From assembly GCA_964454355.1 (NCBI GenBank), contig CAYVTA010000062.1, positions 1 to 12,974 on the forward strand: a stretch of DNA of 12,974 nt, written 5' to 3'. Source of the stretch: UBA1081 sp964454355 (GTDB lineage Bacteria; Bacillota; Clostridia; Oscillospirales; Acutalibacteraceae). Of the stretch, positions 1 to 7,498 are shown in pieces. The position numbers and the translations under genes are program-made. The notes beneath the pieces were generated by a model, which worked only from the letters and a program-made list of their open reading frames with translations, made no database searches and had not been told where the DNA came from. Numbering within the stretch: position 1 is the first letter of the stretch; each line of letters starts with the position of its first letter.

Positions 1-752
1 TGTTTTTCAGCTCTTATGCGTTCTAAAAGCACAGAAGCAGGCTCGTCATTTTCATCTTGGGGAACAAGTTTGCCTTGAACTGCTTCTTGAAGAATAGATT
101 TTTTTAATACCTCTGGAAAAGTACTGTTAATAATCTCAAGCTCATTTTCTTTAATTCCATATTGCGTTATAAAGTTTTCTATAAATTTAAATTGTTCAAT
201 TATTCGTATTTGTTCTTCTTTTGGAGGTAAAGGAATAAAAAATCCGTTTATTGTATCCATAGATATATTATCATTTGTGGAATTTTTACTATCATTAATA
301 ATTTTTTGTGTTATTGGAGAAAGAATTACTAAATTAATATATTCTTCCAATGCACCAAAAATTTTAATGGTTGCTACACGTTGGTTTGTCATCATAGGTT
401 CATCTAATTTTGTTATAAAATAACTTTTGCCTACTGTACCACCAGTCATACATAAAAGTATATTTTTTTCTTGTAACAAAAATGATTCCAACGAAATGTC
501 ATAGCTATGTCTTACAATTTTTGTGTTAATAAACCCGGTTTCGTTAAAATCTGAAATTCTAATTACTCTTGTACCTTCATCAATAAAGTTGATACTTTTA
601 AAAGCAAATCCACCATTTACAAAGGCAACATCTTTTAACCTTACCCATTCCCAAGAATCCGGAATATCAAAAGGCACCTCATCAGCAATGCAAACAGGTT
701 CATTTTTACCGACTTTCTCATAAGGCAAATTATACGAATCAAAAACAAAGGC
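1..752 (-). pseudogene. hsdS: Type I restriction specificity subunit (HsdS) module, no start codon, cut by left edge
   Basis: About 250 codons can be read. They begin in a linker that is conserved in Firmicute HsdS proteins (IADEVPFDIPDSWEWVRL), run through one target-recognition domain with TGGTVGKSYF and the closing PLPPKEEQIRIIEQ segment, then a helical spacer, and finish in KKSILQEAVQGKLVPQ and LLERIRAEK, the repeat that normally joins the two halves of HsdS. HsdS gives type I restriction-modification enzymes their sequence specificity by binding HsdM and HsdR. The frame has no usable start: an in-frame TAA lies at 792-794, no ATG or GTG occurs before the recognition domain, and the only early TTG (726-728) has no ribosome binding site. 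The frame also passes through the hairpin at 752-783. I read this as a 5'-truncated or silent cassette that could swap into an expressed hsdS by recombination at the conserved linker. Being HsdS is near certain; the silent-cassette role is inference, and hsdM and hsdR are not in view. Confidence 0.85.
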
Positions 753-783
753 AATAGCACCTATTAACTGATAGGTGCTATTG
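752..783 (-). terminator. Hairpin terminator downstream of the helicase gene
   Basis: Perfect 13-bp stem (752-764 with 771-783) and a 6-nt loop. On the minus strand it is followed by CCTTTGTTTTTG. It starts a few bases after the helicase stop codon. The plus-strand side is also followed by T-rich sequence, so it may work in both directions. It also marks the edge of the HsdS homology. Confidence 0.8.
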
Positions 784-786
784 TCT

Positions 787-3510
787 TTATTTTATATAAT
801 TTTTTATAAAGTGTATATCTTTATTGTTGTTAATCGGCTGCATTGTACTCAACACCTTTTTTTCCACTTCAGGTGTCCAATAAATTTTAAGACTGTTTCT
901 TGCTCTAGTAATTGCAGTGTAAAAAATGTTGTGTGTAATTAATTCATCAACCTCATCTGTTATTACAATTTTCACTGAATCATATTCCAACCCTTGAGCT
1001 TTGTGAATAGATACTGCATAAGCAACTTGGAATGGTACAATCGCCTTTGATGTACTATCATCATCGTCGTCAGTACTTTTTACTTTGTTAACAGAAAATC
1101 TTATAATTGATTTTTTCTCATCTGTACTATCCAATAATTCAAAGTCATAATGCCAAGCATCCATACCATTTAACACTTTTTCCAATTCAATATCAAACTG
1201 TATTCGTTCAGCAGATGAACCCTCATCAAATATTTTTACATCGACAATTTTTCCCTTCATATTGTTATATATTACCGGTGCAAATCGTTCTGATTCGTTA
1301 AACAAAATTGGGTCTCCCACTTTATACTGTTGAACATCCCACTTCACCGCCGGATTTGGATTGTTTTCTTGTAAAAAGCGATTTATGTTGTTTATTCCAT
1401 ACAATCCATCATAATTCAAGCATAAAATGATTTCGTCATTATTTTCATGAGTAAAAATAGATGCATCCAATGTTTTAGAGTACCCTTGACGTGCAACAAC
1501 CTCTAGGATGTTATCATCCATATTTCTGACCCTGTTCCAAAAAACTTTCAGATTATCATTTTCTGTACGATATGGTGTTGTCAATTCAAAAACAGAAGAA
1601 TCTGATATAAAATGTCGTGCAGCACCAAACCAATTACCAAATCGGATTGATGATATTTGATATGTATCTCCAACAAGTAACAATACTTTACAATTTACTT
1701 TTAAAAGTATTCTTTTCATATCATTATTACTTACTGTACTACACTCATCAATTACCAACAAATCATATTCTGTTGCTCTGTTAGGGCTATAAATGTAACT
1801 TGCTATAGTTGAAAAGTCACAGTTAGAAGTGGTAACTCTACGTTTTAGATTTTCCACTGCCGGATGTGTTTGTGCTAAAAACAGTTTTTTCTTTTCTGCA
1901 AAGAAGTGCGCTAGATGGTTTATTAATGTTGATTTACCTGTCCCCGCAGAGCCATAAATAAGAGCTACTTGTGATGAAGCAAACATATTTAACAATACTT
2001 TTTTCTTTTCATCACAATCCACACCGCTATTAGGGTCATCCAACCACGCTTGCACAGAATTCGAATAATTCTGTAGTCCTGTTTTGGATTTTTCCTTTAA
2101 TTTTTTAATTATAGTACAAGTATCATTTTTATAACCGTTTATGAAAATTTGACCATTTTCAATAACCAGTTTACTGTTAAGATAATGTCCGCTCCACAAT
2201 TGTGAATTATACATTTCAACCAATCGAGGAACATCTTTAAAGCCTACAATATCTTTAACTGTTGTAAAAAGATGACCATGAATTTCTGCATTATTTTTCA
2301 CCATTCTGGCAAGCAATTCATGCATATGTCCATCAACTTTAATGCAATTAAACAAACTGGATAATTTAGGGTTATGGTCTAATAACGAACTGCTAAATGG
2401 CATTGTATCAAATGGTATTGCCCCGTTTTTCAAATACAATCCGGACAAATTGTCATTAGGTTCATTATTCCACTGCCCTTTTATAATTTTATTATTTAAA
2501 TTATAAAGCAAATAACGAAGAACATTTTCACCAGCACTTTTACTATTAGTAATATTGCGACATTTTCTTATTGTATTTATAAAGATTGGTTCTTTTGTCC
2601 TACTAGTCACTTGATTAGCTACTTTTTCAAAATATTCATCAGAAAAATTAAGAAAATCGGAAAGATTATATCCTGTTTGAGTTAAAAATTTCGAAAATTC
2701 TTGTTGTTCGGTTTTAGGAACATCTTTACTTTTTCCGCAAACTAAAGAAGTAAAATTGTTAAATTCACATGTGCGAATCGCAACCCTCCAACCAACAATT
2801 ATTATAATTGGCATAGTCTTGTAAAGAATCTCAATACTATCTGATACATAATTTAATTCAACAGCATAATTGTTTGATATTTCTGATTGGGTAAATGCAA
2901 TAACCCTGTTAGTCTTTGATGAATAATCATTCGCCGGCGTAAATGTTACTTCATAATATATTTTACCATTAACAAAAAATGGTTTTGTTTTTAATATATA
3001 GTACTTGTTGGATGCTCTATCAACAGGGAATTTGCCATAAGCATCAATTTTTTCTGAAATTTTTTCGTAGTATTCTTGTAAAACCGGGTCTAATGTCAAA
3101 GGGAATTTTTCAAGATTTTTCAGCACACTCATTGAAAATTCTTTTTGCAACAACTGTCTTATTTTCAAAAGATATTCATAATATTTTAACATTAATCGTT
3201 CTGAATTTTCTTCATCTAACGAGTAATGTGATGCTACTATTTGCAAAAACTCATGAAATTTGTATAAGACTCTTAAATTCCCTTTTTGTTGCACATAAAC
3301 TATCGCATCACATATATCAGAATACGTACCGTTAATTCTTCTTTCCCTTGATAAAAACTTCATCATGATATGCTCCACAAAATTACGTAATTGTGCAAGA
3401 ATGTCTTGTGAAACAATGCCTCTCTCTGTAAACTCTGAATTATCAATATGTCTGCAAATTATTCTATCAATAATATTTATCTGATTGTCAATGTCAAAAT
3501 TATTCTTCAT
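787..3510 (-). CDS. RecD-like superfamily 1 helicase with long unassigned N-terminal region
   Basis: Predicted ATP-dependent DNA helicase of 907 residues from the ATG at 3510. In numbering from the upstream GTG at 3522 (four residues more), the C-terminal half carries Walker A GSAGTGKST (524-532), Walker B LLVIDECS (588-595), motif III LLLVGDTYQIS (614-624), TTPYRT (648-653), the UvrD_C/RecD-type motif AVSIHKAQGLEYD (836-848) and motif VI FYTAITRARNSLKIY (867-881). These are the full SF1 motifs in the RecD/TraI style, so ATPase activity is expected. Residues 1 to about 500 resemble no domain I can name. They include an aromatic, beta-rich stretch around 175-250 (KPFFVNGKIYYEVTFTP). An acidic run TDDDDD lies at 817-822. 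The gene follows the KAP NTPase on the same strand but is separated from it by a terminator and has its own promoter. The ATG is preferred because the AGGAAGG ribosome site abuts the GTG too closely. Helicase call is firm; a defence role is inferred from context. Confidence 0.88.
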   Translation of the reverse strand: MKNNFDIDNQINIIDRIICRHIDNSEFTERGIVSQDILAQLRNFVEHIMMKFLSRERRINGTYSDICDAIVYVQQKGNLRVLYKFHEFLQIVASHYSLDEENSERLMLKYYEYLLKIRQLLQKEFSMSVLKNLEKFPLTLDPVLQEYYEKISEKIDAYGKFPVDRASNKYYILKTKPFFVNGKIYYEVTFTPANDYSSKTNRVIAFTQSEISNNYAVELNYVSDSIEILYKTMPIIIIVGWRVAIRTCEFNNFTSLVCGKSKDVPKTEQQEFSKFLTQTGYNLSDFLNFSDEYFEKVANQVTSRTKEPIFINTIRKCRNITNSKSAGENVLRYLLYNLNNKIIKGQWNNEPNDNLSGLYLKNGAIPFDTMPFSSSLLDHNPKLSSLFNCIKVDGHMHELLARMVKNNAEIHGHLFTTVKDIVGFKDVPRLVEMYNSQLWSGHYLNSKLVIENGQIFINGYKNDTCTIIKKLKEKSKTGLQNYSNSVQAWLDDPNSGVDCDEKKKVLLNMFASSQVALIYGSAGTGKSTLINHLAHFFAEKKKLFLAQTHPAVENLKRRVTTSNCDFSTIASYIYSPNRATEYDLLVIDECSTVSNNDMKRILLKVNCKVLLLVGDTYQISSIRFGNWFGAARHFISDSSVFELTTPYRTENDNLKVFWNRVRNMDDNILEVVARQGYSKTLDASIFTHENNDEIILCLNYDGLYGINNINRFLQENNPNPAVKWDVQQYKVGDPILFNESERFAPVIYNNMKGKIVDVKIFDEGSSAERIQFDIELEKVLNGMDAWHYDFELLDSTDEKKSIIRFSVNKVKSTDDDDDSTSKAIVPFQVAYAVSIHKAQGLEYDSVKIVITDEVDELITHNIFYTAITRARNSLKIYWTPEVEKKVLSTMQPINNNKDIHFIKNYIK

Positions 3511-3521
3511 AATACAAAACA

Positions 3522-3528
3522 CCTTCCT
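3522..3528 (-). promoter_or_regulatory. Ribosome binding site deciding the helicase start
   Basis: AGGAAGG followed by TG. It touches the GTG at 3520-3522 but sits 11 nt (9 nt counting from the GGTG core) before the ATG at 3508-3510, so the ATG is the likelier start codon. Confidence 0.55.
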
Positions 3529-3555
3529 AAATGGAGTTTGCCATAATATGTAATA

Positions 3556-3583
3556 ATTCTAACATATTTTAGCAAAATAGCAA
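3556..3583 (-). promoter_or_regulatory. Probable promoter of the helicase gene
   Basis: TTGCTA (3578-3583), a 16-bp spacer, then TAGAAT (3556-3561), in a very AT-rich stretch about 45 bp upstream of the start. With the terminator just upstream, this makes the helicase its own transcription unit. Confidence 0.55.
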
Positions 3584-3646
3584 TTTTTCTTTTTTATATT
3601 ATAAATCGAATTTCATTGTATTTTTGTGATAATAAACTACAAAAAT

Positions 3647-3670
3647 GCACCCGCCAATACTGGCAGGTGC
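3647..3670 (-). terminator. Terminator of the AlbA_2-KAP operon
   Basis: Ten-base arms (3647-3656 and 3661-3670, one G:U pair) around a 4-nt loop. On the minus strand it is followed by ATTTTTG. It lies 8 nt past the stop codon of the KAP NTPase gene. Confidence 0.8.
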
Positions 3671-3677
3671 TGTTGTT

Positions 3678-5489
3678 TTAATCCTCATTTAAAAGTTTTA
3701 TCTTTTCTTCTAATATTGTTTCGAATTGTTTTGAAATCGCTGTTGTCATTTGGTCCTTGTTTTCATCAATTTGTTCATCAAGATGTTTAATTAATTTTTC
3801 AAAATACTCAGCTGTTGTTTTCTTATCATCTTGATTACTAAAATTATTGTTATAAAAATCAATACCAGTTAAAATCCAACACAAATCTCTTTTATCTCCA
3901 TTTAATGAACCATCATATATCTTTATAAATAAATTATAAAGATATTCATCAAAAACATCTAAACACAGATTTCTCAGATTATATCGATTTGCATTTTTTT
4001 CTTGTTTAAAATATGATATTAATAATTGTCGATTTGACCATACATAAATTTGAGATTCTACTTTTTCAATTTTCTTGTATAATTGAATCGCTTCTGCATC
4101 AAGTTCATTATTTTCTGAAAACTTATGACGGTTAGGTTCGGTTATCTCACCATTTCTAATTTTACTTTTTCTTATGTCAAAAGCATCTTCAATTTTTTCG
4201 TAATCAACATCACACGGTAATGAAAAATCATGGATTTTTAAAGCATGTGTTTTTTGTAGTAATGATATCAATTCATCACATGTTGCCTCACCGGCATATG
4301 CTTTTTCAACTAATTTGGGCATTCCTATATCTATATCTTCTTGTTGCAAGTCCCAAAAATTATATTTTATAAATTTTTCTTCATGAGATATTTCTGCTTC
4401 AACATATTTATTAGTAATTTCAGAAACAAAATATTCCTCATTCCATTCTCCGTCTACCACCCAACGAGATAAACTCCTTAAAACATAATCAAATGTTTCT
4501 GGCACATATTTATCTCTTATTTCCTGTGCTTTTCGTTCTCTTTCTTTTTCATCACCATCTTGGATTGAAATTCCATATAAGGAATATCTTTTGTTTTTCT
4601 TGTAATTCCCTGCTTTTGTTTCGTAAGTAATTGCACAAAATTTATAGAATACATTTTCTATATCATCCATCGGTACCATTGATTTTTTCCAAGCCATATA
4701 AACCCGTCTAAAGTCAAATATACAAGCCTTTAGTATTCTTAAGTTATTATACCCACTATTATTATAGGCACCTTGCAAACAAGCCATTTTTTCTGTTAAA
4801 AATCCCTTATATACCTTATCATTTTCACTATACCTTGCAACAATTGATTCTATCGTTTTCTCATGATTGGGATTTATTTTTAATGTTCGAGAAATCAATT
4901 TTTCTTTGAATTCTAAATATTCTTGCTCTTCTATTTTTTCCTCATCTGCAATCAAAATCGTTTTAATCAATTTGTTTTCAGTATACTCATTAATTACACC
5001 CATTAATTGCTTTTTAGGAATATTACATCTTTCAAAGTCATCAATAATTAATATAAATTTTCGAACTTTCTCTCCTATTCCAACCGTATTTTTGACCTTA
5101 ACTAAACTCAATGGGTCAAAGGATAGCACAGAAGAAACACCCGTATTAATAGCTGATGCAACAACTGAATCTGGTAATGCTGCAGCGGTTATCTTGGAAG
5201 TCTCTTTCGTCACATTCTTTAACACCCTATATGTTTTCCTTGCGGTCTTGCCCAACAATCCCGAACAATGTTCAAGATATTCATCCTTAATTCTTTGGTT
5301 TAGTGCATCCACAGTATCTATGCCAAAAGTTGAAATGACAGCAAAGGCATATTCTTCACTTTCATTTAATTCTTTTACAAGTTCTTTTACTAAATATGAT
5401 TTGCCACATCCCCAGTTACCTGTTAGTAATAAAGCACCATTGTTTCCTTCTTGACTGATATGTTCAATAAGTTCATTTTTAATATCCAT
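3678..5489 (-). CDS. KAP-like P-loop NTPase
   Basis: Protein of 603 residues. Near the N-terminus it has Walker A TGNWGCGKS (23-31), then Walker B FILIIDD (145-151) followed by FERC, which corresponds to the DD-x-D/E-R-C signature of KAP/STAND-type ATPases, and a sensor-like ILIAD (178-182). KAP NTPases occur in antiphage systems such as Qat (QatA) and in PifA-like proteins. A weakly hydrophobic stretch lies at about 100-130, where many KAP proteins have a membrane insert, but it is not a convincing transmembrane segment, so a soluble protein is likely. Residues from about 210 to the end are charged and helical with no motif I recognise. The start has an AAGGGAG ribosome site, and 25 bp separate it from the upstream AlbA_2 gene, so the two are co-transcribed. 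The ATPase call is firm and the KAP family call is likely. The role, ATP-driven sensor or switch for its partner, is inference. Confidence 0.8.
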   Translation of the reverse strand: MDIKNELIEHISQEGNNGALLLTGNWGCGKSYLVKELVKELNESEEYAFAVISTFGIDTVDALNQRIKDEYLEHCSGLLGKTARKTYRVLKNVTKETSKITAAALPDSVVASAINTGVSSVLSFDPLSLVKVKNTVGIGEKVRKFILIIDDFERCNIPKKQLMGVINEYTENKLIKTILIADEEKIEEQEYLEFKEKLISRTLKINPNHEKTIESIVARYSENDKVYKGFLTEKMACLQGAYNNSGYNNLRILKACIFDFRRVYMAWKKSMVPMDDIENVFYKFCAITYETKAGNYKKNKRYSLYGISIQDGDEKERERKAQEIRDKYVPETFDYVLRSLSRWVVDGEWNEEYFVSEITNKYVEAEISHEEKFIKYNFWDLQQEDIDIGMPKLVEKAYAGEATCDELISLLQKTHALKIHDFSLPCDVDYEKIEDAFDIRKSKIRNGEITEPNRHKFSENNELDAEAIQLYKKIEKVESQIYVWSNRQLLISYFKQEKNANRYNLRNLCLDVFDEYLYNLFIKIYDGSLNGDKRDLCWILTGIDFYNNNFSNQDDKKTTAEYFEKLIKHLDEQIDENKDQMTTAISKQFETILEEKIKLLNED

Positions 5490-5514
5490 GTAGAGTTTCT
5501 CCCTTCATCCTGAT

Positions 5515-6813
5515 TTATTCTTTCATAAATAAGGCTTCATCCAACCAACATAATGCATGCCGGAATTCTGTCCTTATTGAAGAGAAATCACGATTATTAA
5601 AATAGTTTTTATAAATGTCGTACAATATATTTAATAAAAAATCTTTGTGTTCGTGTATTTGAGTTTTTGCCATTCCTCTCATTGCAATCAATAAATATTT
5701 TAGTTCACACATATCTTTTGGTACATCTAATGTCTCCTGAAGAATAAGTGTAATATAATTTTGTTTTCGCTGTGTTACATCGCTATTATTATTTGGTAGT
5801 TTAACAAATTTCGTTCCCTTATTCACAATTCTTGCTTTCAGCATATCTTTTGCACTTGAATTAACTGGAACCGACTCCAATAGTTCAAGGGCCTCTTCGA
5901 TTGAAAAATTCGCAAGGTTCAAAAAATAATAAACTGGCAAATTACCTGTGGTATGATAACAAATTTGTTTTATAAATTCTTTAGGATTATTTACATTCTC
6001 CTGTGTTATAAAACTGGAAATAATTTCGTCAGCATTAATGGCTTTATTTCTCTCTTGCTCCACAAAAATTGGCTGTGCTCCCACAACTGTTTGCACATTA
6101 CCAACAACTTTCAGCGCAGGATTTCCACCTGTTTCTACAAAGGTGCCCTCTTGAACAAATTCTATTTCATTAATCAAAGATTCATCCATATATAATGTTG
6201 TTTTAGGTCCTGTCAATTTGCTGTTCTTCAAATCAAGCAAAGCCATATTAGTAATCCCACTATCTCCAATTTGTCGTATTGTCTTCATCCATTTTTCATT
6301 AATTTTTTCTTTTTCACTTTCGATAATTGCATGAAGTTCAGGATAATCTATTTCAGAGTTTTGAGAATTATATCTGTAATAAATGGCTGCTTTCCTTAAA
6401 CCATCAGCCACTTTTTTACAAATTATCGGTTTTTCATTAGCAGAAGCAGTGTAAATCACACCATAAACTTTCCCTTCAAACGAGAAAAGTTTTCTCTCCC
6501 AAATTATTTCTGGCGAAAAAAGTTCCCTTAGTTTTGTAGACCATTCTTGATTATCGGTTGTTTCAAATCTTTCTAACGCCTTCCCACTTAACCCGATAAG
6601 TTCATGAGGTTTATCTTTAATACCAAAAATTATGTACCCACCATCTCGATTTGCAAAAGAAGCCATTGTCTTAAAATAATCGTTAGAGCTGGCCCAACCA
6701 AACGATTGCTTATATTCAATTGTTACACCTTCGTTAGTGCCGATTAGATTAGGATTTCTTGTAGATTTTTTAAATATTTTCTGTAACACATTATCAGATA
6801 ATGGATTATACAT
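5515..6813 (-). CDS. AlbA_2 (Schlafen-type) domain protein
   Basis: 432 residues from the ATG at 6813. Residues 26-77 form an AlbA_2 (Schlafen-like putative nucleic-acid-binding) domain: GTNEGVTIEYKQSF, then MASFANRDGGYIIFGIKD and the G-L-S-G end, with the usual E-x-K. The domain continues to about 165, covering the YYRYNSQNSEI segment. A second region (about 185-250, with LTGPKTTLYMDE and NPALKVVGNVQ) and a helical C-terminus ending in FRHALCWLDEALF match my memory of a recurrent bacterial family that accompanies AlbA_2, usually annotated only as ATP-binding or hypothetical. Relatives include Schlafen nucleases and DNA-binding transcription regulators, so it may cut or sense nucleic acid; this is not shown by the sequence. 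It is the first gene of an operon with the KAP NTPase. A longer frame to an ATG at 6876 exists, but the AGGAG at 6821-6825 sits 7 nt before the ATG used here. Confidence 0.82.
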   Translation of the reverse strand: MYNPLSDNVLQKIFKKSTRNPNLIGTNEGVTIEYKQSFGWASSNDYFKTMASFANRDGGYIIFGIKDKPHELIGLSGKALERFETTDNQEWSTKLRELFSPEIIWERKLFSFEGKVYGVIYTASANEKPIICKKVADGLRKAAIYYRYNSQNSEIDYPELHAIIESEKEKINEKWMKTIRQIGDSGITNMALLDLKNSKLTGPKTTLYMDESLINEIEFVQEGTFVETGGNPALKVVGNVQTVVGAQPIFVEQERNKAINADEIISSFITQENVNNPKEFIKQICYHTTGNLPVYYFLNLANFSIEEALELLESVPVNSSAKDMLKARIVNKGTKFVKLPNNNSDVTQRKQNYITLILQETLDVPKDMCELKYLLIAMRGMAKTQIHEHKDFLLNILYDIYKNYFNNRDFSSIRTEFRHALCWLDEALFMKE

Positions 6814-6820
6814 GCTACCA

Positions 6821-6825
6821 CTCCT
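6821..6825 (-). promoter_or_regulatory. Ribosome binding site deciding the AlbA_2 gene start
   Basis: AGGAG, part of GGTGAGGAGTGG, with 7-nt spacing to the ATG at 6811-6813. The in-frame ATG 63 nt upstream has no such site. Confidence 0.75.
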
Positions 6826-6831
6826 CACCTT

Positions 6832-6875
6832 AGTATATATCGAAATCACCGTGCAATTTGTGACAAAGCTTGTCA
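6832..6875 (-). promoter_or_regulatory. Possible regulated promoter of the AlbA_2-KAP operon, with palindrome
   Basis: A TATACT -10 box (6832-6837) has a poor -35 at the expected place. Just upstream is a perfect inverted repeat, TGACAA-3 nt-TTGTCA (6861-6875), centred about 43 bp before the expected start of transcription. This looks like an activator or repressor site. No regulator gene is adjacent. Confidence 0.4.
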
Positions 6876-6918
6876 TAATTCATGCTTTTAAATCTAATTT
6901 ATTTACCAAATAACGAAA

Positions 6919-6938
6919 GAGTGAGGATGCCCTCACTC
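6919..6938 (-). terminator. Terminator after the yjzC-like gene
   Basis: Eight-base stem GAGTGAGG/CCTCACTC with a 4-nt loop, followed on the minus strand by TTTCGTTATTT. It separates the yjzC-like gene from the AlbA_2 operon. The T-tract is imperfect. Confidence 0.6.
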
Positions 6939-6953
6939 AGTCTGGTAGATTAT

Positions 6954-7118
6954 TCACTTTTTCTGCCAACCACGGCCGGGTTCTTGAGTTGGTGGAAGAC
7001 GGTCACCAGGACCAATTCTAACAACTCGTGGGGCACGCACATTTCCACCACGAGGACCAACCTCAACATAAGTACCCGGTCTTTGGTTATCGGTACCTGG
7101 TTTTATAGGTTTTGACAA
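6954..7118 (-). CDS. YjzC-like small basic protein (TTG start)
   Basis: 54 residues from a TTG at 7118. The layout K-P-G near the N-terminus, then GTYVEVGPRGG, then a basic segment, IGPGDRLPP and a closing GRGWQKK, follows the Bacillus YjzC family (x-PG-x(4)-GxYVEIGETG ... GDRFP ... WxY). The function of that family is unknown. A longer in-frame reading from 7262 is less likely, because a strong AGGGAGG sits exactly 7 nt before the TTG and the promoter lies inside the longer frame. The gene stands alone between its promoter and a terminator. The protein is rich in G, P and R with no hydrophobic segment, so it is probably cytosolic, perhaps nucleic-acid-binding or zinc-ribbon-like, although it has no cysteines. 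Family resemblance is from memory and moderate. Confidence 0.72.
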   Translation of the reverse strand: MSKPIKPGTDNQRPGTYVEVGPRGGNVRAPRVVRIGPGDRLPPTQEPGRGWQKK

Positions 7119-7125
7119 TAGGCTT

Positions 7126-7132
7126 ACCTCCC
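7126..7132 (-). promoter_or_regulatory. Ribosome binding site deciding the TTG start of the yjzC-like gene
   Basis: GGGAGGT with 7-nt spacing to the TTG at 7116-7118. This strong site supports the non-ATG start. Confidence 0.8.
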
Positions 7133-7152
7133 TTCTATTTTTATTCATCAAT

Positions 7153-7192
7153 ATTATAGTGCCGAACATTTGTCTTGTCAATAGACATTTGT
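7153..7192 (-). promoter_or_regulatory. Consensus promoter of the yjzC-like gene with paired ACAAATGT repeats
   Basis: A perfect TTGACA (7176-7181), 17-bp spacer and TATAAT (7153-7158). Two copies of ACAAATGT (7166-7173 and 7185-7192, offset 19 bp) flank and overlap the -35 box and spacer, as a tandem repressor site would. An A/T alternating tract immediately upstream could act as an UP element. Confidence 0.82.
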
Positions 7193-7240
7193 ACAATATA
7201 TTGTGTTTTATATATATAATATATAATATATATATTGTGA
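7193..7240 (-). repeat. Alternating A/T tract upstream of the yjzC-like promoter
   Basis: Almost pure alternating TA from 7209 to 7236, flanked by direct repeats of ATATTGTG at 7198-7205 and 7232-7239. It sits where an UP element would be relative to the adjacent promoter. Confidence 0.6.
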
Positions 7241-7277
7241 TTTTGCATGTTAATTTTCGCAAAAGTCAATAACAGTT

Positions 7278-7303
7278 AAAGCCCGGGATTAATCCCGGGC
7301 TTT
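7278..7303 (-). terminator. Perfect palindromic terminator after the EF-hand gene
   Basis: A perfect 26-bp palindrome with a GC-rich core GCCCGGG. Both sides run into T-rich sequence, the plus strand more so (TTTTTGTG). It ends the microprotein/SWIM/EF-hand unit and lies 14 nt past the last stop codon. Confidence 0.8.
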
Positions 7304-7316
7304 TTGTGTTGAACTA

Positions 7317-7475
7317 TTAAAAGTCCATATCTTCGGAGCAGAAATCACGGTCTGAATCTTGGTCTTCTTCCATCAGTTCTGAAATTGCCATAAATTCGAG
7401 ACCTTGTTCGAATGCGTCGAGTTTGCCATCACCATCAAGGTCGAACATTCCACCAAAAATACCATCTTCAAACAT
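7317..7475 (-). CDS. Small acidic single-EF-hand protein
   Basis: 52 residues, very acidic. Residues 12-23 are a textbook EF-hand loop, DLDGDGKLDAFE, with D at loop positions 1, 3, 5 and 9 and E at position 12, so calcium binding is expected. Only one EF-hand is present, so the protein may dimerise. The rest is a short helix (GLEFMAISELMEE) and a C-terminal tail rich in D, E and S. There is no signal peptide, so it is probably cytosolic. The ribosome site is AAGAGGTG. The start is 23 bp after the stop of the SWIM gene, so both lie in one operon, and the palindromic terminator follows. I know of no named family. Coding status rests on the motif, the ribosome site and the terminator. Confidence 0.82.
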   Translation of the reverse strand: MFEDGIFGGMFDLDGDGKLDAFEQGLEFMAISELMEEDQDSDRDFCSEDMDF

Positions 7476-7498
7476 AATTACACCTCTTATATAGTTTT

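Noticed and set aside
787..3510. Helicase gene read as part of a Gabija system
   Set aside because: Gabija pairs a UvrD-like helicase with an OLD-family (TOPRIM) nuclease; no such nuclease is next to it, and the helicase is RecD/TraI-like.
4867..5454. 195-codon open frame on the plus strand, antisense to the KAP NTPase
   Set aside because: It mirrors the KAP coding frame, has no ribosome site or domain, and the minus frame carries Walker A and B.
6814..6876. Upstream start (ATG at 6876) for the AlbA_2 gene
   Set aside because: It overlaps the dyad and the -10 box and lacks a ribosome site; the internal ATG has AGGAG at 7 nt.
7119..7262. N-terminal extension of the yjzC-like gene to 7262
   Set aside because: The extra residues are encoded by the A/T tract and promoter; the strong ribosome site sits before the TTG at 7118.
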